A stretch of DNA of 64,000 nucleotides from Plantago ovata (taxonomy: Eukaryota; Streptophyta; Magnoliopsida; Lamiales; Plantaginaceae): assembly GCA_028274465.1 (NCBI GenBank), contig CM051457.1, forward strand, positions 27,067,313 to 27,131,312, written 5' to 3'. Positions 21,866 through 33,504 of the stretch are shown piece by piece. The position numbers were made by a program, and so were the translations under genes. Every line of letters begins with the position of its first letter. The stretch's first letter is position 1. The notes beneath the pieces are model-generated. The model saw only the letters and a program-made list of their open reading frames with translations, searched no databases and was not told the DNA's origin.

Positions 21866-23197
21866 ATGTCAAGTTATGCTTCTTCCAGTCTCAACGAAAT
21901 AGATGAGTTGGAAGAACAAAACCAAACACTTAATCGCATTCTCGAGGATGTGGTCATGAAAATTCCTACCATGTTACAAACCACAAGCCAAAATACTAGA
22001 GCTAAGAGGCGTCATATTGAGCGAATTCGTGAGGATGGTCATGAACAACTTTTCAAAATGTATTTTTCAGACATGCCAATCTACCATGAAGATATTTTTC
22101 GTTGTAGGTTTTGAATGAGAAAGCACGTCTTTGAGCATATAATGGAGGCACTAAGTTCCGATGAATATTTTCAGCAGAAGCGTGATGACACTGGTCGGCT
22201 AGGTATGTCTTTGATCCAAAAATGTACTGGTGCTATAAGAGTTTTAGCCTACGGAACATCACCAGATTTGCATGACGAGTGCCTTCGAATGAGCGAACAA
22301 GTGATAAGAAAACCAGTTATGAAGTTAGCAAAAGGCGTAGTTGCCAACTTTGGGAATGAATACCTTAGACGTCCAACACAAGAAGACATGGCGCGACTAC
22401 TACACATTGGTGAAGAACGTGGTTTTCCGGGCATGATGGGAAGTATTGATTGCATGCACTGGGAATGGAAGAATTGTCCGACTGCTTGGGCAGGGCAGTA
22501 TCAAGGAAGAAGTGGGAAACCAACGATTATTTTGGAAGCTGTTGCATCCGAAGACCTATGGATTTGGCATGCATTTTTTGGATCCCCAGGTACAAACAAT
22601 GATATTAATGTGCTAAACAAATCACCTATTTTCGATGATATTTTAGCAGGCCGTGCACCGAAAGTCAATTACACCATTAACGGCCGACAAAGAAATATGG
22701 GGTATTACCTCACTGATGGCATATATCTAACATGGGCTGCATTTGTCAAATCTATCAAGTCTCCTATTGTCCGTAAGCACAAGTTATTTGCTCAACATCA
22801 AGAGTCTGTTAGGAAAGATGTTGAACGGGCATTTGGTGTTCTACAAGCTCGATTCGCATTTATAAAAAATCCATGTTTTCTATGGGATCGACATGCCATG
22901 GGGACAATTATGCATGCGTGTATCATCATGCACAATATGATAGTGGAGGATGAAAGAGACACTTATCTGAACTATACCGATCCCAAAGAATTTATGAATG
23001 GTCGGACGAGACAGGTCAACCAAGAAGAGTCTGAAGAAGGCTATGTGGATCCCATTTTCAACTTCTCCACAGAACGAATTGCAAGTGTTGCCCAGTATAT
23101 GACTAACAGGGATCAACTTCGGAACAGAGAGGCGCACAAGGAACTTATGAACGACTTGATTGAGCACATATGGGAGAATTTTGATGAGGATGACTAA
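21866..23197 (+). pseudogene. Harbinger transposase (DDE_Tnp_4 / plant_tran type), one nonsense codon
   Basis: A frame of 443 codons is broken once by TGA at 22112-22114, directly before an ATG at 22115. Numbering from that ATG, GSIDCMHW gives D112, NNDINVL gives D163, LTDGIY gives D201 and KDVERAFGVLQARF gives E237. D112, D201 and E237 are the likely catalytic triad, by analogy with other PIF/HARBI1-type transposases. The protein end (from about residue 320) is helical and acidic. The N-terminal 82 residues before the stop include a short coiled coil. Changing a CGA arginine codon to TGA by C-to-T deamination would explain the stop. A protein starting at 22115 would still hold the catalytic domain but lack the N-terminus. 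Confidence 0.88.
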
Positions 23198-23844
23198 ATA
23201 TGTATTTTTATTTCGTTTTTTCATAATTCTGCATTTCATGTTTTTCGTTGTAATCAATTTATAAAAATATTGTAATATTAATTTTTTTTTCTTTAGTAAT
23301 GGTTGTACTTTATTAATATAATAATGCTTAATTTGTTATTTCGAAAAATTAGAGAACTTTTCTAGATTAATACATTAATTTTATAATAATATACAATTAT
23401 TATATTATAATTATTAAATGATAATAAGAAAATATGAAAACAAATAAATTGAATTGATTGAATGGTGGGTTGTCATGGATAAATGTGGTTTTTGGTGTTG
23501 TGGTGGGTTGGTTGAAGGATGGGGTATGTGTATGAGATAGAAATTAATTTTTTATTTGAAATTGGATAGTGGGGTGGGTGGTGGGTGGTGGCTCATATTT
23601 ATGGTCTGATAGCTGACAATTAGTTAAATCAGTTGGTGGCACTTAATTTTGTGAAAGACCTGAGATATATTCAATTAATTTTGTTCTATTATTCAGTTTT
23701 GAAAGGGTCAAATAGTTTAAAGATCCAACTCCAACCATTTAATTTTCATATCACGTTGGAAATTTATTAGAAGCACCGAAAATAATTGGAATCGAAATTG
23801 ACCCGGGATACCGCAACCACCTATGAGGTTAATTACAAAACACA
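23198..23844. other. Spacer downstream of the Harbinger transposase
   Basis: It begins with the probable transposon 3' untranslated part. At about 23460-23600 it has a G/T-rich stretch (repeated ggtgggt) that may be the subterminal region of the element. No second gene is present. Confidence 0.4.
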
Positions 23845-24317
23845 ACGAAACCCTCTTTTATATGAATCTACCCTTAAAACAAAGGGATCCAACATAATAA
23901 AATGATACTTATACATCATCCCAACAAAAAACGCATACGTATAATATTATCACTCAAGAAAAAGAATGTCACATTGTGTAACAACATAGCAAAATGAAAA
24001 ATACGAAACCCTCTTTTATATGAATCTACCTCTAAAACAAAGGGATCCAACATAATAAAATGGTATTATATACATCATTCCAAAAAAATGCATACGTATA
24101 ATGTTATCACTCAAGAAAAAGAATGTCACATTGTGTAACAAGATAGCAAAATGAAAAACACGAAACCCTCTTTTATATGAATCTACCCTTAAAACAAAGG
24201 AACCCAACATAATAAAATGATACATATACATCATCCCAACAAAAAGCGCATACGTATAATATTATCACTGAAGAAAAAGAATGTCACATTGTGTAACCAC
24301 ATAGCATAATGAAAAAT
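23845..24317. repeat. Tandem repeat, three units of about 157 bp
   Basis: Units start at 23845, 24003 and 24160, each with acgaaaccctcttttatatg, and run about 157-158 bp to aacatagcaaaatgaaaaa. They differ at few positions (for example aaacgcatacg, aaatgcatacg, aaagcgcatacg). A 72-codon minus-strand frame (24016-24234) is a by-product of the repeat. The array is not a CRISPR: units abut and no spacers occur. Confidence 0.92.
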
Positions 24318-24685
24318 AAATTTTCACGTCACATTATAGGATGCAATTTCTACTATTAGAATTGCTAGTTAAAAAGAAGGAAAAAAAAAATAATCCTTTT
24401 ATAGTTTAAAAATTTAAAAAGGTCTATTTGATTTTTAAAAATACGCAATATAAAAGGAGATGAAGAAAAATCAAAAGTCTATTCTTTAATATTACTTTAC
24501 AAAATGTAAGTGAACTTGTCGGATAATTTTATTAAACACATTTATCACTTATTAATTCTACATATCATATCAAGCACGATATTTATGACTCTAATCTCTA
24601 GTCACCTTATCTGTACTATATTTCACATTTTACCCATCATTTTGCTAAATAATACCATCGCAAACCTAATTAATATGATGATAAA
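24318..24685. other. AT-rich spacer
   Basis: Nothing gene-like is present. A 106-codon plus-strand frame beginning at 24510 is AT-driven and runs into the foldback repeat. Confidence 0.4.
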
Positions 24686-25367
24686 ATTGATTATAAGGGC
24701 TCACTATGAAAGCCTTTCTTATAAAAGATCCTCTTGTATTATCAATTACATTTTAGTCCAAACTCAATTACATTTTAGTTCATTTGAGTTGACCAACACT
24801 TTAAACACCTTCCAACCAAACATGATTTAAGAAAAATAAATATTTTCAATAAAAAAAAATTAATTTAAAGATTTAAAAAATCTAAATAGAATTAGAAAAT
24901 AAAATAAAAATTAAATATTTAACAAGATCCATCCATCTTCTTCTTCGCTAAAGCTTCGGTACTGAAATTTTCGGTATCGGAGCTCCGGTGCCGGTAACGG
25001 TGGAGCAATGGTGGAGGAGCAAGCTGCTTGCTGCACCGTTAATGGTGGTGGAGCAGCTTGCTCCACCGTTTTCGGTGGAGTTCCGGTACTGGAAAAAATT
25101 AGGCTTTGGGGATGATGAAGATAATTTTTTTTATTTTTAGTTTAGTTAAGTTTTTTCTTTAAAATTTGTTTTATTATTTTAGTATTTTACTTAGTTTTTC
25201 TTTTAATTTTTTATCTTTTTTATTTGAAAACACTAAGGTTTGTTTGATTTCATCAAAATTCAATTTTGGAATAGTGATTTTTTGTTAACTTTAGACTAAA
25301 ATGTAATTGATAAACTAAGGTGGTTCATTTCGTTATTAGGGACGCTAAGAGGGTATAAAAAATCAAT
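24686..25367. mobile_element. Foldback element, copy 1 of an adjacent pair
   Basis: The ends are inverted: attgatt at 24686 and aatcaat ending at 25367. Further matching blocks follow inside, notably atcaattacattttagt near 24750 on the left and its complement actaaaatgtaattgat near 25295 on the right. The AT-rich arms enclose a GC-rich core (about 24940-25095) with ggagc/gctcc and ggtggagcagcttgctccacc-like palindromes. There is no ORF. A closely related copy follows after 76 bp. The right arm resembles that of the element at 11081-11616. Confidence 0.65.
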
Positions 25368-25443
25368 GGACTCTTAAAATGATACTCCAGTCACAAAAAC
25401 ATTAAAAAATGCATTATTGATGCAATTATTTAGCTAAGAGAAA

Positions 25444-26148
25444 ATTGATTATAAGGGCTGAAGACCTTTTTCATAAAGGATCCTCTTGTGTTATCAATTA
25501 CATTTTAGTCCAAACTCAATTACATTTTAGTCCATTTGAGTTGACCAACACTTTAAACACCTTCCAACCAAACATAACTTAAGAAAATAAATATTTTCAA
25601 TCAAAAAATTAATTTAAAAATTTTAAAAATCTAAATAGAATTATAAACTAAATTAAAAATTAAATATTTAACAAGATCCATCCATCATCTTCTTCGCTAA
25701 GGCTTCGGTACTGGAAAATTCGGGTATCGGAGATTCGGTGCCGGTAACGGTGGAGCAATAGCTCCGCTATTGCTCCACCGATCTGGTGGTGGAGCAAGCT
25801 GCTTGCTGCACCGTTAATGGTGGTGGAGCAGCCTGCTCCACCGTTTTCGGTGTTGGAGCTCCGGTACCGGAAAAAATTACGGTTCCGAAGTTTTGGGGAT
25901 TGTGAAGATAATTTTTATTTTAGTTAAGTTTTTTTTTCTTTAAAATTTATTTTATTATTTTAGTATTTTATTTAGTTTTTCTTTTAATTCTTTATCTTTT
26001 TTATTTGAAAACACTAAGGTTTTTTTGGTTTCATCAAAATTCGATTTTGAAATAGTGAATTTTTGTTGACTTTGAACTAAAATGTAATTGATAAACTAAA
26101 TTGGTTCATTTCGTTATTAGGGACGCTAAAAGGATATAAAAAATCAAT
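25444..26148. mobile_element. Foldback element, copy 2 of an adjacent pair
   Basis: It aligns along its whole length with 24686-25367, with the same terminal attgatt/aatcaat and the same inner arm blocks. The core (about 25690-25880) carries extra palindromic sequence (gcaatagctccgctattgc), so the two copies differ mainly in the GC-rich centre. Spacing of 76 bp and direct orientation suggest a tandem duplication or a nested pair of insertions. Confidence 0.65.
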
Positions 26149-27008
26149 TTAGCCATTTAGTAATATAATTATCATAAAATCAATCAAAATTAAATACTAA
26201 CTATATTACTTTTACTCTTTCCATGCTTTTTTATTTTATTTTAAGAACAAAAATATTTTTAAAAATCACAAGTATCTTATTTATATATATTGATTGAAGA
26301 CAAAATAAGAAAGAATAGTATTGATTAGTGAGTCCCAAAATTCCAAATGCAAATGCGGTTGATCCTCTCCACTATTCATTCACTAGAGTAGAGTGAGTCA
26401 AAGTGTGGTGGTTCTTGTTTGTAACAACATATTTGGGACACGTTCCTTTCCCATTAGGCCATTATTACCAGTTGAGTTGAGGGGACCTGTTTTACAGATT
26501 GCACCCATCCCTCCCTCGCCCCTCACTTCTTCTCTCACTAATTAATTATTCCTCTACACGTAAGTACCTCAAAACACCACCACCACCACACTTCCATCTG
26601 TAGAACAAGAAGAGAACCTGGTTACATAATTTACATTATTAGCTTCACTTCCTTGATCCAAGTAAGGGGTTGGTTTCTGTGTGTGTTTAATTTTCTTGAT
26701 CCTCTAGCTTATTTTTGCAGCGCAATCAAAGTGCACATTATTATACTAGTACTAGTACCAGCAGTGTATACATACATTTGTTCCTTGTGTCCAACAGTAG
26801 CACACTTTCCCACCAAGCTTTTACTTCAGTGTGAATTCATTCTCAAAAGGAACTATACTAAGCAAACCCCTTTTCTTTTGGGATTTTGTTTGTGGGATTA
26901 AGATTAAAAAAAGGCCTTCTTTTTTTTTTTTTCTTTTTTTTTTTTCGTTTTTTTGAAGATTTTGTCGCCATTATTGGTGTTTCTTCAAAAGGGTTGTCTT
27001 TAAATTGG
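26149..27008 (+). promoter_or_regulatory. Promoter and leader of the KUP6/8-type gene
   Basis: This upstream region ends in a T-rich leader (two long T runs at about 26919-26955). It contains caccaccaccaccac near 26577 and a cacgtaagtacc donor-like site near 26557 that could start a leader intron. No motif is definite. An upstream ORF starts at 27009. Confidence 0.4.
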
Positions 27009-27062
27009 ATGAGAGCTGCTGTTGCTTCCCATGTTTTTGAGAAGGCCTGTCATGGATATTGA
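27009..27062 (+). promoter_or_regulatory. Overlapping upstream ORF of the KUP6/8-type gene
   Basis: ATG at 27009 opens a 17-codon frame ([17 protein letters not shown]) that ends at TGA 27060-27062. This is 8 bases past the main ATG (27052-27054), in another frame. A ribosome that starts here would miss the main start, so such an uORF usually lowers translation. It matters only if the mRNA begins upstream of 27009. Another in-frame ATG for the main protein lies at 27031, inside the uORF. Confidence 0.6.
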
Positions 27063-30000
27063 AAGCTGGAGACCTGGTCATCCTATTAAGGTCAGTCAGA
27101 TCTTAAGCACCACCATGACCTCAAAGTTTTTATATGTTTGCAAATGCTATATGTGGAAACTACTTTCTCTTGATTTGGATTCAATTGGCTAATTATGGCA
27201 GTTAAAGTTCCGTTTTTTAGATATGTTTTGGTTGGTTAGAAACTGAAAATTAGGAAAGTTTTGAAATACCATGTGTAGAGACTAATTTCTTTTCGATTCC
27301 AGATTGGATTAGCTTACAAACTAAAAAACTAGAAATGTTTCCAGTACTCTGTGTATAATTAGAAACATAATTTTTTATTGGATTCGATCAGCTTGATAAA
27401 AATGGAAACATTTCTAGGTATTGATTGGGAAAGTAGGAGCTTTTTTAAGGAGTTGAAATGAAATTGATTAAATTTTTTGGTCTTCTGTTTTATTTGTGTT
27501 GCAGAAAGAATCATGGACTACTGTGTTGACTCTGGCTTACCAGAGCTTGGGTGTAGTCTATGGAGATTTGGCCATTTCGCCTTTGTATGTGTATAAGAGT
27601 ACTTTTGCAGAAGACATTCAACATTCAGAAACAAATGAAGAGATATACGGGGTCTTGTCGTTCGTGTTCTGGACGTTAACACTGATTCCGTTAATTAAAT
27701 ACGTGTTCATAGTGCTTAGAGCGGATGACAATGGCGAAGGGGGTACGTTCGCTTTGTACACGCTGCTGTGTCGCCATGCTCGTGTGAGTACGTTGCCCAA
27801 TGGCCAGCTTGCTGATGAGGATCTGTATGAGTACAAGAAAGATGGGATTACTAGAGGTGGTATGAGATTGAAATCGACACTAGAGAAGAATAAGGTGTTG
27901 CAGAAGATATTGCTCACTCTGGCTTTGATTGGGACTTGTATGGTTATTGGTGATGGTGTTCTTACGCCTGCGATTTCGGGTAAGAATCTATAAGTTGTTA
28001 GATTCAAACATTAGGAAATGCTGATAAGTTTGGTTAATTGGTTTTGCTCGTGTTTTGCAGTGTTTTCTGCTGTTTCAGGATTGGAGCTTTTTGTGTCGAG
28101 GGAACATCACGAATGTATGTTCTTCTTACCTTTCTCCCATATCCGTGTTTCATTAACTGTGTCGTATTCATCACTCAGAAGGAAAACGTAACCAATCAAT
28201 CACAAATCAGAAACTGTTTACCAGATTTTCGCATAAATTCAGAAGATTTTAATAGAATCATTTGTGAGAACTGAGAACGAGCGCTGGCACAATGGTAGGT
28301 TGCTCTAATTTTGGTTTGTAATCGAGTCTGGAAACTGTTGATAAATCCATTTCTGTCTCAGATGAGTGTCTGTAGCTATTTGATTTCAATTCATTATAAC
28401 TTATCAGCGTTTATTTTGCGTATAAAATGAAGTGATTAAGACAAGAAGATAAAAGATTTAAAGTTATGGTTGCCAGTTTAATTGGACAAGAGGTGAGCAC
28501 ACTACTTAGACTTGTCTCTTATCTTTGTTTTAGATGTTTGTGGCATTCAATTAAATAGTTGAAAAGTATAGATAAACATGTAGTAATATCTTGGGAAAAA
28601 GATGGTGTGCCAAATTTGCAATTGAAATGTATTATTGTGGGACCTGTTCTTGTACTAGGACAAAGTTTCTTCTTTAATCAAAGTCATATCAAAATTGTCC
28701 TTATAAAGCAAAGTTAGGTCACCATCTATGTGGACTGTGTGGTAGACCATATTGTATCATTATGACCTTGAGATGAATAAACTTTTAAAGTGGATGTATT
28801 AGAATGGAATATATTTTGTATGTATCACTGTTCTCTATAAAGTGGATCATTATACAATTTGGAAAGATGAAATAAAGTTAAATGATTCTTATGCCAAACA
28901 GTCGAGTTGTAGGTTAAGGGGCCCAAGTTGCCCATGACTGATTTGAAGATATCTTAACCTATTAGATGTGAAAGAAAGTGAATAGTTTCTAAGGTTCATT
29001 AAAAATTAATACATACAGTTATGACTTTGGTTGGAAGCTTATTGTAGTAATTATTATATCCTGTCCCTATAACCTCTATGGTTCAATCATGGTTTAAAAT
29101 CTTGGCAGAACTTATTACTGACCGAAAAATCCCGTAACATCTTTGGTTTTTCAACTCACTAGGATGAAATCAACATGAAATTTTGAGAAGCTCTAGAAAA
29201 GTTGAACTGTTTTCTTCTTTATAAGTTTTCCGTTTTTATTTGTGCAGTATGAAAGATTCTGAAAAAGTCCCGAAATGTTTCTGTTTGCCAAGAATCTGAA
29301 ACACATTCCAAAACTGAGATGTTGATTCATTGGTTCAATCATCATACTTCTTTGAGGTCTGCATTAGTGGCTGATTTTGTAACTTGAGATGTGTTGTGAT
29401 TGACAGTTTATTTTACAAGGTCTGTGTTCTTGATTTTGAGTAGCTTCTTTGCATTTATACAGAATTAAAAGATCGTTAAAAAATTTGGAATATGAACTTC
29501 TGCTGTATATGCAGAGAACGTCAGAGTATAGTACCTTAAAGCCATTTTATAGACTGTATTGTGGCGTTATGATTTATGTGTGTATATTTGTTTTGAGTTC
29601 ATGAAGTTATTGTATGAGTCTGTTCGGTAAAACATATTTACATTCTGATATAACCTTATCCAATTTATAACATACTTTTCAGATGTAGAAGTCCCAATTG
29701 CTTGTGTAATACTGGTGTTCTTGTTCTATTTGCAACACTACGGGACACACCGGATTGGATTTCTCTTCGCACCAATCGTGATTACATGGCTCTTTTGCAT
29801 CAGTGCGATTGGAGTTTACAATATCTTTCACTGGAATCCGCATGTTTACCAGGCACTCTCTCCCAAGTACATGTATAAGTTCTTGAAGAAGACACGAAGA
29901 GGAGGCTGGATGTCCTTGGGTGGTATTTTGCTCTGTATAACAGGTACTTGTACTTTGCAGCATAGCTTCTTGCTTGTGTTCCAGTATCTCTTTACGTTTT

Positions 30001-32239
30001 ACTAAATGTGCTTAAAAACTACATCCAGGTTCGGAAGCCATGTATGCTGATCTTGGACACTTTTCACAAATGTCCATCAAGGTAAATGACATTTACTGAG
30101 TATTTTTTATTGTCAAGTTTCAATAACAGAATAGTATAGACTAAGAATATAACGATTTGTGCATGTTGCGTTATTTAACATGTCTGTCAAAATATAGGTA
30201 AAATGTGTGACTAAATCCTATTTTTGATGCAATTTACCCTGGTTCGTCTATGCTAATTTTGGTGCTTGCTTTCTGAAAATATGAGGGGATCTTATGTCAT
30301 AAAATATAGGGGTATTTTTGTGTCTCATTACTCATTAGAGCAATAATATACTGAGCGGAAACTGTCTTGCTGCAGTTGGCATTTAGCTGTGTGGTCTATC
30401 CGGCCTTAATACTTGCTTATATGGGGCAAGCTGCGTATCTTTCCAAACATCATTATATGGAGAATGACTACCGGGTTGGATTTTACGTATCAGTCCCTGG
30501 TATGTTCAAATTCTACTTCAAGTTCCATCCCAGAAAATTCAATAATGAAGACCTTAATAACGTTTCACTCCGTTTTGTGCAGAGGTATTAAGGTGGCCTG
30601 TTCTTGCAATTGCTATACTTGCTGCAGTCGTGGGAAGCCAAGCCATAATAACCGGAACATTTTCCATTATCAAGCAGTGCTGCGCTTTGGGTTGCTTTCC
30701 GAGGGTCAAAATAATACACACATCCTCCAAAATATGCGGCCAGATTTACATTCCAGAAATCAACTGGACTCTCATGCTGCTTTGCTTGGCTGTTACTGTT
30801 GGCTTTAGGGACACGAAACACATTAGTAACGCATCAGGTAATATACTGCTGTTTTGTGTTTCACGTATTATGGTTTATCTTATGTCTGTGCAAGGTTAAA
30901 AAGCAAGTTAATTACATGAACTTGTTTCATGTCCTAATGACTGTCAGTACAAGCATATCTTTATCATGAAGAGCTGAAATCAAGCAGTATAAAGAAATTG
31001 AAACAAAAGTGTTTTAAAAGGGCAGATATTATAATTTTTAACTAGTAGTTGGCATAAATTCACATTTTAGATTATTTGTACAGAATACATAATCTATATT
31101 CAGCTCTTTTGGCGCTCTTTATACTGCTTTTGCTTCGAAAGAAAACACAATCAGTTGCTAACACTCTCACTTGCCTTTCTTCCTTTGCTGGAACAGGCCT
31201 GGCAGTAATAACCGTTATGCTGGTCACAACATGCCTAATGTCTCTCGTGATTGTCTTATGTTGGAAGAAAAGTGTCCTTGTAGCTCTTTGTTTCATATTC
31301 TTCTTTGGTTTTGTGGAAGCGCTCTACTTCTCAGCATCTCTGATCAAGTTCCGCGAAGGGGCTTGGGTCCCCATAGCACTTTCCTTCATCTTTCTCGCCA
31401 TAATGTACACCTGGCATTACGGCACGCTGAAAAAATACGAGTTCGATGTACAGAACAAAGTTTCCATCAACTGGCTCCTCAGTTTGGGTTCAAACCTCGG
31501 AATCGTGCGAGTCCGTGGCATAGGCCTCATACACACGGAGCTTGTGGCTGGAATTCCTGCCATTTTCTCCCATTTTGTCACGAATTTGCCAGCATTCCAT
31601 CAAGTTTTAGTCCTATTCTGCATCAAGTACGTCCCGGTGCCCCATGTGAGACCCGAGGAGAGGTTCCTAGTCGGAAGGATAGGACCAAAAGAATACCGGG
31701 TCTATCGATGTATTGCCCGGTATGGATACCGTGATGTCCTCTTAGACGATGTGGAGTTCGAGAAGGATCTCGTTTGTAGTATAGTGGAGTTTATTAGGTC
31801 CGAAGGATCAGACTGCAACAACTCAACAGGTGACCTGGAAAACGAAGACAGGATGGCTGTTATTGGAACTACTGTAACAAATGCTATGTGGGACGAATGT
31901 GAAGAACTCTCTGAAGCAACAAGCATTACCGAGCTGAGGGAAATCGAGCCACGACAAGATGTCCCCCGAAAGCGAGTAAGGTTTCTCGTCCCAGAAACCC
32001 CTCAAATCGACAGAGGCGCCCAAGAAGAGCTACGAGAGCTAATGGAAGCAAGAGAGGCAGGTCTCGCCTTTATCCTAGGCCACTGTTACGTAAAGGCAAA
32101 AAGTGGTTCCAGTTTGTTCAAGAGAATTGTAATCAACGCGGGTTATGATTTCTTACGAAGGAACTGTCGATCCCCAACGTACGTATCTAGTTTTCCACGG
32201 GCATCAACGTTAGAGGTTGGGATGATTTACCATGTTTGA
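27052..32239 (+). CDS. KUP6: KUP/HAK/KT potassium transporter, KUP6/KUP8 clade
   Basis: Eight exons join in frame: 27052-27090, 27505-27979, 28061-28114, 29683-29943, 30029-30081, 30376-30499, 30583-30837 and 31197-32239. The product has 767 residues, near the family's usual 780. It imports or releases K+ across the plasma or vacuolar membrane. Hallmarks are [13 protein letters not shown] (about 29-41), [54 protein letters not shown] and the C-terminal [10 protein letters not shown] and [11 protein letters not shown]. The start MDIESW matches the MEIESG start I recall for KUP6/KUP8, so 27052 is preferred over an in-frame ATG at 27031; a TGA at 27010-27012 closes the frame upstream. KUP6/8 in Arabidopsis act in K+ homeostasis linked to ABA and auxin. 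KUP6 versus KUP8 is not resolved. All introns are GT-AG; the longest is 28115-29682. Confidence 0.93.
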
Positions 32240-33504
32240 TTAGAATTTTGTATGTAATGTATGTATTATGTATTTAACAGCTTGTATGGAGTTTTGATTT
32301 ACACATACATGGTGGTGTAAATGATAGACCACAGCTTCTATACAATGTGAATTAGCCTGCTGGAAGTGTGAGTTTTAGGTTCCATGGAGTAGTACATAGT
32401 TTGAGACTTTTGAGTACATACAAAGTGTATTCTTGTTACGTAGATGAACTTCTGTTGATGTAAGACAGTGAGAGGTACATATAAAGTCAGTGTCTTCTCC
32501 GGTGACTGGAGTTCTGAATCTTAAGTTTCGAAGTCGATGTAATTGTTCGTAGTTGATGTAATTGTTCGTATTTCAGAGGGTATCTTAGGGGTGGTGAGTG
32601 TGATTATTCGCCATTTCGCCTAGCTTTAACCATGGAGTATCATGTTACAACTTACAAGAGTTATTTGCGCATGTGTCATGTGACACCACAACCAAGAGTC
32701 ACTAATCTGTGCAGTACATTGGACTCAAGCTTCAAGTGGTGATCATAGTTGGTGCAGAATTTATTCATAGTTAAATACTAGTACTAGTACAGTTATTAAA
32801 TCTGGAATAACTTAATCCCAACGATGACAGTAACATTGTGCTGTTTCATTCTAGCATTCAACTATTCAATGGAGCATCACATGAAATCTGGAGCAGGGAT
32901 TTTGATATTGAGGTCAAGTCAAATCTCTTGGATCTCACTATAGAAAAAAGTTAAAAACAGTTAATTATTGAATGTTTGGAGCTGCTTGGGCAGCTTGGCA
33001 ATGATTAGTACTGTATCTGCTTTTAATGGGAATTGCAAAATAAGCTAATCAGCTCATGTATTGTCTGCTATCAGTGCTATGCAATCACAAAGATTCTTGA
33101 AAGTGATCACAAGCCAGTCAAGTGCCAGTTTGAACCGAAAGTGTTAAAAATCAGACAGTTAAATTATTAATTTTAAGCGACAACGAAGCATATCAGTTGG
33201 TAAGACGCTTCCAAGTGCTGATCTTAAGCGGAATAATGAAGGACTGCTTAACATTTCAGAAGAAGTACCTTCAATCCTTCATGCATGTAACATTGAATCA
33301 ACTGTGATGCAGGAACAAGATAGAGAGCAACAAAGATGACAACAAATGGAAGAACTCTCAAATGAATTAAATAGCTCTACATATCATAACCTTACACAAG
33401 TTGTATTCAATCAAGTAAGCTGATATTTCAGAACAATATCGCTGACTGATTTATTTATCATGAATAAAAGAATCATTTAAACTGCATTACCTTTCTGATG
33501 AAGC
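32240..33504. other. Convergent spacer between KUP6/8-type gene and ATL gene
   Basis: The first part is the 3' untranslated region of the transporter gene. A small direct repeat (gatgtaattgttcgta twice, about 32536-32570) lies downstream. At about 33190-33215 atcagttggtaagacgctt resembles a tRNA-type A box, but no B box follows, so it is at most a SINE scrap. No gene is seen. Confidence 0.4.

Larger units (their letters stand above)
20371..23197 (+). mobile_element. PIF/Harbinger DNA transposon (minimal coding extent)
   Basis: Two genes in the same orientation, a Myb/SANT-like DNA-binding protein and a DDE transposase, are the standard pair of plant PIF/Harbinger elements. The range given covers only the coding parts. 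The true ends, with short inverted repeats and a 3-bp TTA/TAA-type duplication, must lie somewhere between about 19.8 and 20.3 kb on the left and 23.2 and 23.7 kb on the right. I could not pair them. Both genes carry one nonsense codon, so the copy is probably not autonomous now. The small number of lesions argues for a fairly recent insertion. Confidence 0.85.

Noticed and set aside
23845..24317. Possible CRISPR-like array
   Set aside because: Units of 157 bp are contiguous without spacers, and the setting is a plant nuclear genome.
31171..31734. 187-codon frame in the KUP6/8-type last exon
   Set aside because: It is an alternative-frame shadow of the transporter coding exon.
33185..33225. 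Possible SINE or tRNA at atcagttggtaagacgctt
   Set aside because: Only an A-box-like motif is present, with no B box and no target duplication.
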